Source: Methylocystis iwaonis
GTDB lineage: Bacteria > Pseudomonadota > Alphaproteobacteria > Rhizobiales > Beijerinckiaceae
Direction: 5' to 3'
NCBI RefSeq assembly: GCF_027925385.1
Contig: NZ_AP027142.1
Span: 788,001 to 852,000, forward strand
Length of the DNA: 64,000 nucleotides
The notes under the pieces are model-generated. The model had not been told where the DNA came from, made no database searches, and was given only the letters and a program-made list of their open reading frames with translations. The position numbers and the translations under genes were made by a program. This document shows, piece by piece, positions 54,152-62,698 of this stretch (within the stretch, counting starts at the first letter, position 1; each line of letters begins with the position of its first letter).

Positions 54152-54751
54152 TCAATGGCCGGGGTTCGCCCCGGCCTTTTTTTGTGCGGGGGCCGTGCGG
54201 CAGGAGCATTGGTCCAACCGCCGGACGACCTCCGCCAGCTCGGCGTCGTGAATATCGAGCTGGAGCAGATGTTCATATGTGTTGCGGACATAGGCCGGAT
54301 TGTCGCCGGCAAGCCCGCACCCTTCGGCAATGAGCTTTGTCATCTCATCATAGGGGAGACGGCCCGCATATTGGCAGTGACTACGGTCGACCACATAGGC
54401 CAAAGCGTTGGCGCACCCGCCCTCGGCGAAGCGGACCCCCACCGTCTTTTCGAGATAGACGGCGGTCACGAGCTCCCGCTCACGCAAATATTGAACGGTT
54501 TTTTCACGCTCTTTCGCCGCCACGCGAAAGGCCACCCCCTGGCAGGAGCCGCCCTTGTCGAGGCCGAGCACGAGACCAGGACGCTCCGGCGTGCCGCGAT
54601 GCACATGGGAGAAAATGCAGAGAGAGCGGTGGTAGCCATGGACCCAGGCGAGCGCGCTTTCGACATAGTCGAAGCCCGGACGCCACATCAGCGAGCCATA
54701 GCCGAAAACCCAAAGATCGTCGCTGCAGGATACCGTCGCCGCCAAGCTCAT
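54152..54751 (-). CDS. chaC: ChaC-type gamma-glutamylcyclotransferase
   Basis: A 199-residue enzyme that releases 5-oxoproline from glutathione or related gamma-glutamyl compounds. LWVFGYGSLMWRPGFDYVES is the ChaC substrate-binding motif, GYHRSLCIFSHVHRGTPERPGLVLGLD follows, and YLRERELVTAVYLEK carries the expected catalytic Glu. ATG 54751 fits the family; ATG 54805 is an alternative that adds 18 residues. The last 13 codons overlap a strong plus-strand terminator. Confidence 0.88.
   Translation of the reverse strand: MSLAATVSCSDDLWVFGYGSLMWRPGFDYVESALAWVHGYHRSLCIFSHVHRGTPERPGLVLGLDKGGSCQGVAFRVAAKEREKTVQYLRERELVTAVYLEKTVGVRFAEGGCANALAYVVDRSHCQYAGRLPYDEMTKLIAEGCGLAGDNPAYVRNTYEHLLQLDIHDAELAEVVRRLDQCSCRTAPAQKKAGANPGH
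54157..54183 (+). terminator. rho-independent terminator with TTCG loop
   Basis: GGCCGGGG (54157-54164), loop TTCG, CCCCGGCC (54169-54176), then seven T. It ends the plus-strand transcript of the SOS-type gene and lies within the final codons of the convergent chaC. Confidence 0.9.
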
Positions 54752-54944
54752 CCTCGAACGAGAGTTAAGGCCGGAAGGCCGTCGCGATTCACCGTTCGGT
54801 CCCATCTTTTCGGCTGAATCCCTCCAGCGCAATAGGAAAATAGGGAAGCTCGCGATTCGGCGCTTTCGTCGCGCGCCGTTCTTCCCACAAGATATTGCGG
54901 GCGCTTCCTTGCATTCGTCATTCTTTTGTGGCGCATTTTTGCCT

Positions 54945-57900
54945 ATGAAATTCGAGCGCCTCAGACTTCTTGGCTTCAAGAGCTTCTGCGAGTCGACCGA
55001 CTTCCTGATCCAGCCGGGCCTCACCGGCGTGGTCGGGCCGAACGGTTGCGGCAAGTCGAATCTCGTCGAGGCCCTGCGCTGGGTCATGGGCGAAAACTCC
55101 TATAAAAACATGCGCGCGTCCGGCATGGACGACGTGATCTTCTCGGGCGGCGGCTCCCGCCCGGCGCGCAATTTCGCTGAAGTGGGCCTCGTCCTCGACA
55201 ATACCGCCCGCCTTGCGCCCGCGGCCTTCAACGACGCCGACACGATCGAGGTCAGCCGCCGCATCGAGCGCGAGCAGGGGTCGACCTATCGCGTCAATGG
55301 CAAGGAAGTCCGCGCCCGCGACGTGCAGCTTCTCTTCGCCGACGCCGCGACGGGCGCGCGCTCGCCCTCGCTCGTGCGCCAGGGCCAGATTGGCGAGATC
55401 ATCTCGGCCAAGCCGCAGGCCCGCCGCCGCATTCTGGAGGACGCCGCCGGCGTCGCCGGTCTCCATACCCGCCGCCACGAGGCCGAGCTGCGGCTCAATG
55501 CGGCGTCCGAAAATCTCACGCGCCTCGAGGACGTCCTGAAACAGGTCGAGAGCCAGGGCGACAGCCTGCGCCGTCAGGCGCGCCAGGCCGCCCGCTACCG
55601 CGAGATCGCCGCCAAAATCCGCCAGAACGAGGCGCTCGTCGCTTTGGTGTCCTATCAGATCGCCGCCGACAGCCTGCGCGACGCCGCGGCAAAGCTCGAA
55701 GCCGACATCGCCAATGTCCAGCAACGCACGCTGGAGCAGGCGGAGAGCGCGAAGTTTCAAGCCATTGCGGCGCATGAGCTGCCGAAGCTGCGCGAGAAGG
55801 AGGCCGAAGCCGGCGCCGCCGTGCACCGTCTCGTCGCCGCGCGCCAGTCTCTGGAGGTCGATGAAGAGCGCGCCAAGCAGCGCATCTCGGAGCTTGCCCG
55901 CCAGATCGAGCAATTCATGCGCGACCTCGAGCGCGAGCGCGCGCTGATCGAGGACGCCGCCGAGGTCGCCGAGCGGCTGGAGGAGGAGCGCGCCGAGCTG
56001 CTCGGCGCCGACACTTTCGACGGCGAGCGCGAAGCCGAAGCGAAGGCGCGCCTCGCCGAGATTGAGGCGGCGCTGGCGGAGACCGAGTCGGAGCTTTCCG
56101 ATGCTCAGCAGCAGCTCGCCGGTGTCAACGCTCGCCGGGCGGCGATCGAATCGGCGTTGCGCGACGAAAATCAGCGCGTCGCCCGCTTCGAAGCGGAGCT
56201 GACGCGCCTCGATACGGAATTCGCCCTTATCGCCGGGCAGGGCGGCGGCGCCGAAGAGGCTGAACGGCTCGCCGAAGCCTTCGAGATGGCGGTCGAAGCG
56301 GCCAATGCCGCCGACGAGGCCGCCCAAATGGCGGAAGAGGCCCAGCGCGCGGCGCGCGACGCCGAGGCCGCGGCCCGCCAGCCGGTGGAGCAGGCGGCGC
56401 TGAAGGCGCAGCGGCTGGAGACGGAAGTCCGCACGCTCGAAAATCTGCTGCAGTCGGGCTCGGGCGGGCTCTGGGCGCCGGTCGTTGAGAGCATGACTGT
56501 CGAGAAAGGCTATGAGACCGCGCTCGGCGCGGCGCTCGGCGACGATCTCGACGCCTCCGCCGAAACCTCCGCGCCCGCCCATTGGGCAGTCACGCCCGAC
56601 GCCGGCGATCCGGCGCTGCCGCCCGGGGTCCGCTCACTCGGCGAGATGGTCGAGGCGCCGCCGGCGTTGCGCCGTCGTCTGGCGCAGATCGGCGTCGTGC
56701 TGCGCGCCGAGGGCGAAAGCCTGCGCAAGCTCTTAAAGCCCGGCCAGCGGCTCGTCTCCAAGGAGGGCGATCTGTGGCGCTGGGACGGCTTCACCCAGGC
56801 GGCCGAGGCCCCGACGCCGGCCGCCCGCCGTCTCGCCGAAAAGAACCGGCTGGAAGATCTGCGCGCTGAGGCCGAACGCGCCCGCGCCCAGGCCGACGCC
56901 CTCGCCGAGGAGCTCGACGCCGCGCGCGAGGCCACCCGGCTCGCCGCCATGGCCGACGCCCAGGCCCGCGAAGCCCAGCGTCGTTCTCGCGCCCAGCTCG
57001 AGGAGGCGCGCGAACGCCACAGCGCGGCGGAGCGGCGCCTCGCGCAGATCGGCCAGCGCCTCTCCGCGCTGGAGGAGGCCAAGGCCCAGACGCTCGCCAA
57101 TCGGGATGAAGCCGCGCAAAAGCGTGACACGCTTTCGGCCCAGCTCGACGCGCTGGAGGAGCCCGCCTCGCTCGCCGGCATGCTGGAGAGCCTGCGCGCT
57201 CGCGCCATGGTCGAGCGCGCCCAGGCGGGCGAGGCCCGCGCCGCGCTGACGAGCCTGCGTAACGAAGCGAGCGCCCGCGCCTCCCGCATCAACGCTATCC
57301 TCCGCGAGATCGCCTCCTGGGCCGAGCGGCGCGACCGCGCCCAGGATCGCCTCGGCGAATTGGAGGAGCGGCTCGAATCGGCGCGCGAGGAGCAGGAGCG
57401 CCTCGCCGAATCGCCCGACGCCTTCCTCGAACAGCGCCGCGCGCTGATGAACGCGCTGGAAGAGGCCGAGGCCGCCCGCCGCGCCGCCTCGGACGCGCGC
57501 GCCGAGGCCGAAACCCGCCTCGCCGAATCGGACCGCGCCGCCCGCGCCGCGCTCGACGCGATGAGCGCCGCCCGCGAGGCCAAGGCGCGCAGCGAAGCGC
57601 AATTGGAGGCGGCCAAACAGCGCGCCGCCGACATCGAACGCGCGATCCAGCACGATCTCGAAACGACCCCCGCCGCGCTGGCAGGCCTTGCCGAGGTGAA
57701 AGAGGGCGATGAGCTTCCGGAGATTGCCGAGGTCGAAAAGCGGCTCGAAATTTTGCGCGCCGATCGCGAGCGGCTCGGCGCCGTCAACCTGCGCGCCGAG
57801 GAAGAGCTTTCCGAGATCGATTCGACCCGCGAGAAGATGATCGCCGAACGCGATGACCTCGCGGAAGCCATCAAGAAGCTGCGCGCCGCCATCGCGAGCC

Positions 57901-58400
57901 TTAACAAGGAAGGCCGCGAGCGCCTGCTCGCCGCTTTCGACAAGGTCAATGCGCATTTCAAGGAGCTGTTTACGATCCTCTTCGGCGGCGGTTCGGCGGA
58001 GCTGCAGCTCGTCGAGAGCGACGATCCGCTGGAGGCCGGCCTCGACATTCTCGCCCGCCCGCCGGGCAAGAAGCCCGCGGCCATGTCGCTGCTCTCCGGC
58101 GGCGAGCAGGCGCTGACCGCCATGTCGCTGATTTTCGCGGTGTTTTTGACAAATCCCTCGCCGATCTGCGTGCTCGACGAAGTCGACGCGCCGCTGGACG
58201 ACTATAACGTCGAGCGCTTTTGCGACCTCATCGACGAAATGCGCAAGAAGACCGACACGCGCTTCGTGACGATCACCCACAACCCGATCACCATGGCGCG
58301 CATGGACCGGCTCTTCGGCGTGACCCAGGCCGAACGCGGCATTTCGCAGCTCGTGTCGGTGGATCTGGAGCAGGCGGAGAAGTTCGCGCTGGCGAGCTGA
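54945..58400 (+). CDS. smc: chromosome segregation ATPase SMC
   Basis: A 1151-residue SMC protein that compacts and separates chromosomes with ScpA and ScpB. The N-terminal head has LRLLGFKSFCESTDF and Walker A GVVGPNGCGKSNLVEALRWVMGE. Two long coiled coils flank a hinge near residues 500-640 (GLWAPVVESMTVEKGYETALGAALGDDL). The C-terminal head has SLLSGGEQALTAMSLIFAVFLTNPSPICVLDEVDAPLDDYNVERF. Length is typical. ATG 54945 gives MKFERLRLLGFKSF; the usual alphaproteobacterial partner genes upstream are not present, and chaC lies divergent instead. Confidence 0.96.
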   Translation: MKFERLRLLGFKSFCESTDFLIQPGLTGVVGPNGCGKSNLVEALRWVMGENSYKNMRASGMDDVIFSGGGSRPARNFAEVGLVLDNTARLAPAAFNDADTIEVSRRIEREQGSTYRVNGKEVRARDVQLLFADAATGARSPSLVRQGQIGEIISAKPQARRRILEDAAGVAGLHTRRHEAELRLNAASENLTRLEDVLKQVESQGDSLRRQARQAARYREIAAKIRQNEALVALVSYQIAADSLRDAAAKLEADIANVQQRTLEQAESAKFQAIAAHELPKLREKEAEAGAAVHRLVAARQSLEVDEERAKQRISELARQIEQFMRDLERERALIEDAAEVAERLEEERAELLGADTFDGEREAEAKARLAEIEAALAETESELSDAQQQLAGVNARRAAIESALRDENQRVARFEAELTRLDTEFALIAGQGGGAEEAERLAEAFEMAVEAANAADEAAQMAEEAQRAARDAEAAARQPVEQAALKAQRLETEVRTLENLLQSGSGGLWAPVVESMTVEKGYETALGAALGDDLDASAETSAPAHWAVTPDAGDPALPPGVRSLGEMVEAPPALRRRLAQIGVVLRAEGESLRKLLKPGQRLVSKEGDLWRWDGFTQAAEAPTPAARRLAEKNRLEDLRAEAERARAQADALAEELDAAREATRLAAMADAQAREAQRRSRAQLEEARERHSAAERRLAQIGQRLSALEEAKAQTLANRDEAAQKRDTLSAQLDALEEPASLAGMLESLRARAMVERAQAGEARAALTSLRNEASARASRINAILREIASWAERRDRAQDRLGELEERLESAREEQERLAESPDAFLEQRRALMNALEEAEAARRAASDARAEAETRLAESDRAARAALDAMSAAREAKARSEAQLEAAKQRAADIERAIQHDLETTPAALAGLAEVKEGDELPEIAEVEKRLEILRADRERLGAVNLRAEEELSEIDSTREKMIAERDDLAEAIKKLRAAIASLNKEGRERLLAAFDKVNAHFKELFTILFGGGSAELQLVESDDPLEAGLDILARPPGKKPAAMSLLSGGEQALTAMSLIFAVFLTNPSPICVLDEVDAPLDDYNVERFCDLIDEMRKKTDTRFVTITHNPITMARMDRLFGVTQAERGISQLVSVDLEQAEKFALAS

Positions 58401-58476
58401 AGCCACGGCTTCAGACTCCATAGGAATTGAGCTCGCGACTTGCTATATTTGACCCTTAGGCATCGGACGCAGGCCA

Positions 58477-58746
58477 ATGAGAAGCGCGCAATTGTTCAGC
58501 GTCTCGCTTCCGCAGGAGTTGGCGGATTTCGTGGACGCAAAAGTGAAGTCGGGAGCTTACGCTTCGGCAAGCGAGGTGATGCGCGAAGGCGTCGTTGCGC
58601 TCTTGGAGCGTGAGGCGGCGCTTGAAAAATGGCTGCGCGACGAGGTGGTCAGGGGCCATGAGGAATATCTTTCCGACCCCTCGAAAGGCGTCCCGGCGCA
58701 AGCTGTGCTGGAGAGGATCAAGGCTCGCCGCGCCGCTGTGAAATGA
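58477..58746 (+). CDS. parD: ParD/CopG-type antitoxin
   Basis: An 89-residue antitoxin. SVSLPQELADFVDAKVKSGAYASASEVMREGVVALLERE is a ribbon-helix-helix DNA-binding segment of ParD type, followed by an acidic then basic toxin-binding tail. It overlaps the toxin gene by four bases (ATGA). TATATT at about 58443 may be its -10 element. It should neutralise the toxin and repress the pair. Confidence 0.9.
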   Translation: MRSAQLFSVSLPQELADFVDAKVKSGAYASASEVMREGVVALLEREAALEKWLRDEVVRGHEEYLSDPSKGVPAQAVLERIKARRAAVK

Positions 58747-59048
58747 AGCGCGACGCGCCGGTTATTTTTACGCCTCTCGCAGAGCGCCAACTCGATTCCC
58801 TACATGCCTGGATTTGCGAGGCTGCCGGCGAAAAAACAGCAGACGCCTATGCCGAGCGGCTCGTCAATTACTGCCTTGGACTCGCGACTTTTCCGCAACG
58901 CGGTCGTAAGCGCGATGACCTCCTGCCCGGGTTACGCACGATCGGCTTCGAGCGACGCGTGACGGTCGCCTTTGTTGTTGGCGAGGACGCCCTGCTCATC
59001 GAAGGCGTATTTTACGGCGGGCAGGATTTCGAGACCGCCTTCGAATGA
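58743..59048 (+). CDS. parE: ParE/RelE-type toxin
   Basis: A 101-residue toxin of the RelE/ParE fold. VIFTPLAERQLDSLHAWICEAAGEKTADAYAERLVNYC is the paired N-terminal helices, LATFPQRGRKRDDLLPGLRTIGFERRVTVAFVVGEDALLIEGVFYGG the sheet with the GxR...Y-type face. ParE members poison DNA gyrase while RelE members cleave mRNA; sequence by eye favours the ParE side. The pair sits between smc and the ATP synthase operon. Confidence 0.88.
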   Translation: MKRDAPVIFTPLAERQLDSLHAWICEAAGEKTADAYAERLVNYCLGLATFPQRGRKRDDLLPGLRTIGFERRVTVAFVVGEDALLIEGVFYGGQDFETAFE

Positions 59049-59078
59049 CATCTGGCCTGCCGCCGACGTTGGCTGCGA

Positions 59079-59110
59079 ATGCTCCGAGAGTGGCTCCAAC
59101 TCTCAAGCAT
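59079..59110 (+). terminator. possible terminator after the toxin-antitoxin pair
   Basis: ATGCT...GAGAG (59079-59091) pairs with CTCTC...AGCAT (59100-59110), with small bulges. CCTCTTCCCTTC follows, a pyrimidine tract rather than a pure T run. Confidence 0.35.
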
Positions 59111-59211
59111 CCTCTTCCCTTCGCAAATGCACAAACTTTCAGCCGGGGCGAATTGTCTTATTCCGGTGTTTTCCCTTTTGTTTCAATCTACTTGCGTAAA
59201 TCCCCGCCGCC

Positions 59212-59240
59212 TTGACTTCACCGTGGCCCGTCAATATGTT
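59212..59240 (+). promoter_or_regulatory. sigma-70-type promoter of the F0 ATP synthase operon
   Basis: TTGACT (59212-59217) and TATGTT (59235-59240) are separated by exactly 17 bases, 141 bases before the atpI start. This is the best promoter match in the 332-base gap after the toxin gene. No operator is evident. Confidence 0.55.
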
Positions 59241-59380
59241 GCGCGCGGCTCGAAAGGGGACGGCCGAAAGGCCGGGCTTTTTCGATCAAGCCGCTCCCGG
59301 AACCGGATAATTCCCCCGAACAAGCCGCCCTCGGCCATGGTTCAATTTTGCGCGCCAATCCGGCGCGACGGAGAGAGCCG

Positions 59381-59704
59381 ATGAACGAAGACGACAAGCG
59401 GGACGCCGAAATGGACGCGCTCAACGCGCGGCTCGAGAAGCTCAACGCGGCGCTGCGTCAGCGCGAGGAAGAGCAGCTCGCCAAAGAGGCGCCGCCGCCC
59501 GAGAGAAGGGGCCTGTCACGGGCGTTGAGCGTCGGGCTCAATGCGTTTTCCGAATTCGTGGGCGCAGTGCTGGTTGGCGGGCTGGTCGGCTGGAAAGTCG
59601 ACGAATGGCTCGGGACCAAGCCCTGGCTGATGATCGTCTTGCTCGGTCTCGGCATAGCGGCTGGCTTTTGGAATATTTATCGCGTGGCGAAGCCGCAGGC
59701 TTAA
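59381..59704 (+). CDS. atpI: AtpI/AtpQ-type ATP synthase assembly protein
   Basis: A 107-residue membrane protein: an acidic/basic helical start (DAEMDALNARLEKLNAALRQREEEQ) and two hydrophobic helices (SEFVGAVLVGGLVGWKVDEWLG and LMIVLLGLGIAAGFWNIYRVAK). This matches the AtpI/AtpZ family, which helps assemble the c-ring and may carry magnesium. GGAGAG precedes ATG 59381. First gene of the F0 operon. Confidence 0.9.
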   Translation: MNEDDKRDAEMDALNARLEKLNAALRQREEEQLAKEAPPPERRGLSRALSVGLNAFSEFVGAVLVGGLVGWKVDEWLGTKPWLMIVLLGLGIAAGFWNIYRVAKPQA

Positions 59705-59787
59705 CGCCGTCGCGATCGGGACGAGACCTAGGGCGCGGTTGTCGCGCGATCAATCGAGGGCCGGGCGGAGACGCCCGGGCAGGGACG

Positions 59788-60555
59788 ATGAGCACAGAAG
59801 CAGCGGCCGCGCCGAATCCGATCGAACAATTCGAACTGCACCGCTACTTCCCGCATCAGATGGCGGGCGTCGAAACCTCCTTCACCAACGCCTCGCTCTA
59901 CATGCTGCTCGCCGCGCTCGGCGTGGTGTTCCTGATGCTTCTCGCCACCTCGCGCAAGGCGATCGTGCCGGGCCGCTTCCAGGCGCTGGCGGAAATGCTC
60001 TACGAGTTCGTCGCCAACACGGTGCGCTCGACGGCGGGCAAGGAGGGGATGAAGTTCTTCCCCTTCGTCTTCTCGCTGTTTTCCTTCATCCTCATCTCCA
60101 ATCTGATCGGGCTCATCCCCTACACCTATTCGGTGACGAGCCAGATCGTCGTGACGGGCGCCTTTGCGCTGCTGGTCATCTCGCTGGTGACCGCCTACGG
60201 CTTCTATCGCCACGGCTTCGGCTTCCTCAATCTCTTCGTGCCGCATGGCGTGCCGCTGCCGGTGCTGGTGATCCTCGTGCCGATCGAGGTGATCTCCTTC
60301 CTGTCGCGCCCGGTGTCGCTCTCCATTCGTCTTTTCGCCAACATCCTCGCGGGCCACGTGACGCTCGCAGTGTTCGGCGGCTTCGTTGTGCTGCTGCTTG
60401 CGGCCGGCGGCGTCTATCAGGCGCTCGCGCCGGTGCCGCTGCTCGCCATCGTCGCGCTCTATGCGCTGGAGCTGCTTGTCGCCTGCCTGCAGGCCTTCGT
60501 CTTCAGCGTCCTCACTTGCGTCTATCTCAACGACGCGATCCATCCGGGCCACTGA
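59788..60555 (+). CDS. atpB: ATP synthase F0 subunit a
   Basis: A 255-residue integral membrane protein that forms the proton half-channels beside the c-ring. SNLIGLIPYTYSVTSQIVVTGAFAL and SLSIRLFANILAGHVTLAVFGGF contain the essential Arg of RLFANILAGH. Five to six helices and the final ELLVACLQAFVFSVLTCVYLNDAIHPGH are typical. AGGGACG precedes ATG 59788. Confidence 0.96.
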   Translation: MSTEAAAAPNPIEQFELHRYFPHQMAGVETSFTNASLYMLLAALGVVFLMLLATSRKAIVPGRFQALAEMLYEFVANTVRSTAGKEGMKFFPFVFSLFSFILISNLIGLIPYTYSVTSQIVVTGAFALLVISLVTAYGFYRHGFGFLNLFVPHGVPLPVLVILVPIEVISFLSRPVSLSIRLFANILAGHVTLAVFGGFVVLLLAAGGVYQALAPVPLLAIVALYALELLVACLQAFVFSVLTCVYLNDAIHPGH

Positions 60556-60601
60556 TAAACATCCAACAATAAAAGCTGGTCCATAGAAACAGGAGAGTAT
60601 T

Positions 60602-60826
60602 ATGGCTACCGAAATGCAACTGGTTGGCGCGGGTCTCGCCGCGATCGGCACCGGCGCTGCGGCGATCGGCGTCGGCATCATCTTCGGCAATTTCGTCAAC
60701 GGCGCTCTGCGCAATCCGTCGGCGGCCGCTTCCCAGTTCACCAACGCCATCATCGGCGCGGCGCTCGCGGAAGGCCTGGGCATCTTCGCCTTCGTTATCG
60801 CGCTGCTGCTGTATCTGAAGGCCTAA
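60602..60826 (+). CDS. atpE: ATP synthase F0 subunit c
   Basis: A 74-residue hairpin protein forming the proton-driven rotor ring. Helix 1 is [23 protein letters not shown], the polar loop is [11 protein letters not shown], and helix 2 contains the proton-carrying Glu57 in [28 protein letters not shown] precedes ATG 60602. Confidence 0.97.
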   Translation: MATEMQLVGAGLAAIGTGAAAIGVGIIFGNFVNGALRNPSAAASQFTNAIIGAALAEGLGIFAFVIALLLYLKA

Positions 60827-60935
60827 GGCTTTCCTGATCTCTTTGCGAGGCGCGCTTTCATTGCGCGCCTCGCGTCTTACGCCCCGTAGAGGCGCACCGC
60901 GTCCAAAGCGCGCGCCGCGTCGAAGACTTTGGATC

Positions 60936-61526
60936 ATGTCCATGGCGATCATCTCTTCCGCCCACGCCGCCGAGGCCGAGCAGGAAACCCACGCGACGCA
61001 TGAGTCGGTGGGCGCGACGGGCGGCGAAGCCCATCACGAAGGCGGCTTTCCGCCCTTCCAGACCGAGAATTTCGCGCCGCAGCTCGTTTGGCTCGTCCTG
61101 ATCTTTGGCTTCCTCTACATTCTCATGTCGCGCATCGCGCTGCCGCGCGTCGGCGGCATTATCGAGAATCGCGAACAGAAGATCGTCTCCGATCTCGACG
61201 CCTCGCGCGAGATGCAGGCCAAGGCGCAGGCCGCCGCCGCCGCCAATGACGAAATTCTGCGCCTGCGTCGCGAAGAGGCCCAGGCCATCGGCCGCGAAGC
61301 CCAGCAGAAGATCGCCAATGAGACGGCTGCGCAGCGCACGCGCGCCGAATCGGACGCCGGCGAAAAGATTCGCGCCGCCGAGGAGCGTATCGCCGCCGCC
61401 AAATCTGCCGCGCTCGCCAATGTCGAAGCCATCGCGCTCGACGCCGCCGCTTCGATCGTCGAGAAGCTGACCGGCGCGCCGGCGGATCGCGCCCGCCTTG
61501 CCGCCGAATACAAATCCGTGAACTGA
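60936..61526 (+). CDS. atpG: ATP synthase F0 subunit b'
   Basis: A 196-residue peripheral-stalk subunit. After a His/Ala/Glu-rich start, one helix crosses the membrane (APQLVWLVLIFGFLYILMSRIALPRVGGIIENREQKI), followed by a long coiled coil. It is the b' paralogue typical of alphaproteobacteria and photosynthetic bacteria, pairing with AtpF. ATG 60936 or 60942 could be the start. The symbol atpG is used for b' in this group (atpF2 elsewhere). Confidence 0.9.
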   Translation: MSMAIISSAHAAEAEQETHATHESVGATGGEAHHEGGFPPFQTENFAPQLVWLVLIFGFLYILMSRIALPRVGGIIENREQKIVSDLDASREMQAKAQAAAAANDEILRLRREEAQAIGREAQQKIANETAAQRTRAESDAGEKIRAAEERIAAAKSAALANVEAIALDAAASIVEKLTGAPADRARLAAEYKSVN

Positions 61527-61539
61527 GGAGACGCGTTCC

Positions 61540-62037
61540 ATGCATTTCGACGCGGAATTCTACGTCGCCGTCGGCTTCACGATCTTCGTGCTCGTGCTGC
61601 TCTGGGTCGGCGCTCATTCGAAATTCGCCGCGCTGATCGACGCGCGCATCAACCGCATCAAGAGCGAGCTTGCGGAAGCCGAGCGTCTGCGCTCGGAGGC
61701 CGAGACGCTGCTGGCGTCCTTTGAAAAGAAGCGCGAGGAAGCCGAGGCCGAAGCCAAGGCGATCGTCGCGGCGGCGAAGGAAGAAGCCGAGCTGATCGCC
61801 GCTGAAGGCAAGCGCCGCATCGAGGAATTCACGGCGCGCAGCGTGAAGCAGGTCGAGCAGAAGATCGCTCAGGCCGAAGCGCAGGCCGCCGCCGAAGTGC
61901 GCGCCGCCGCCGCCGATGCCGCTGTGAAGGTCGCCGAGCGCGTTCTTGCCAGCGGCGCCGCTGGCAAGGACTTCGTGATGGCGGGCATCAATGACGTGAA
62001 GTCGCTCGCCGAGCCGGCGCGCTACGTTTCGAACTGA
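61540..62037 (+). CDS. atpF: ATP synthase F0 subunit b
   Basis: A 165-residue peripheral-stalk subunit: one N-terminal helix (AEFYVAVGFTIFVLVLLWVGAHSKFAALIDARINRIKSEL) and a Glu/Ala/Lys-rich coiled coil ending with VAERVLASGAAGKDFVMAGINDVKSLAE. GAGGAGACG precedes ATG 61540. It closes the F0 operon; the F1 genes (atpHAGDC) are not in this window, as usual for the split arrangement of alphaproteobacteria. Confidence 0.95.
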   Translation: MHFDAEFYVAVGFTIFVLVLLWVGAHSKFAALIDARINRIKSELAEAERLRSEAETLLASFEKKREEAEAEAKAIVAAAKEEAELIAAEGKRRIEEFTARSVKQVEQKIAQAEAQAAAEVRAAAADAAVKVAERVLASGAAGKDFVMAGINDVKSLAEPARYVSN

Positions 62038-62074
62038 TCGAGCGCTTCTTACAAGAGAACGAGTGTTTTTGAAC

Positions 62075-62110
62075 GGGCTGGCGCTTTTAGCGCCGGCCCT
62101 TCTTCTTTTT
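62075..62110 (+). terminator. terminator of the F0 ATP synthase operon
   Basis: GGGCTGGCGC (62075-62084) pairs with GCGCCGGCCC (62090-62099), one G-T wobble, loop TTTTA, followed by TTCTTCTTTTT. It overlaps the 3' end of the convergent gene. Confidence 0.85.
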
Positions 62111-62683
62111 ATGGACCGGGGCCTCGCCGGCGGCGGCGCCATCTGTGAAGCCGACGAGGATTTCGTAATCCTCCTGCGCCTTCGCGACCGTCGGCGCGAT
62201 GAGCGGATCGGCAAGAAATCGAAAATCCGCGCGCGCTGCGCCCGATGGAACGGTCGCGCTCACTCGGTAGGTCTTCGACGACACGATCGAATCGTCCTTG
62301 GTTCGACGCAGCGCTACGCGGACCACGCCGCCATAAGAACCAGCGGCGCCGACAGGGCCCAGCATAGCGTCGCCCTCGACCCCAACCCTGATCGTCAGAT
62401 GATCGCCTTCGACGATGCATTCCCGCGCGGTCGATTTGATCGATAGCTGATGATGCACGGCCGCCGAATCGGCGCCGGCAGGCGAACGAATCATCTGCGA
62501 TCCGTCCTCATTGACGATGACAGGGCAATCGGCCGTGGCCCCCGGGGCCAGGGACTCCCCATTCGCGCCGCCCCCGAACCACTCGGGGACGCCAACCTTG
62601 GGAAGCTCGAATGCCGCCACGCCGAATGTGGAGAGCCCCGCGGCGACGGCCAGCGCTCCTAAACCAGTAAAGCCAGCTTTCAT
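62087..62683 (-). CDS. secreted protein of unknown function
   Basis: A 198-residue exported protein: a signal peptide (FTGLGALAVAAGLSTFGVAAF), then a beta-rich mature part (DCPVIVNEDGSQMIRSPAGADSAAVHHQLSIKSTARECIVEGDHLTIRVGVEGDAMLGPVG) with two cysteines, and a Lys-rich tail (APVHKKKKGRR). Its pattern is seen in envelope proteins of Hyphomicrobiales without assigned function. It is encoded 15 bases after the IalB-family gene and is likely cotranscribed with it. Confidence 0.7.
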   Translation of the reverse strand: MKAGFTGLGALAVAAGLSTFGVAAFELPKVGVPEWFGGGANGESLAPGATADCPVIVNEDGSQMIRSPAGADSAAVHHQLSIKSTARECIVEGDHLTIRVGVEGDAMLGPVGAAGSYGGVVRVALRRTKDDSIVSSKTYRVSATVPSGAARADFRFLADPLIAPTVAKAQEDYEILVGFTDGAAAGEAPVHKKKKGRR

Positions 62684-62698
62684 ATAACGCGCCCATCC

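Noticed and set aside
54918..58421. Several long minus-strand frames opposite smc
   Set aside because: The Ser/Arg- or Leu/Arg-rich antisense readings of coiled-coil codons lack starts and domains.
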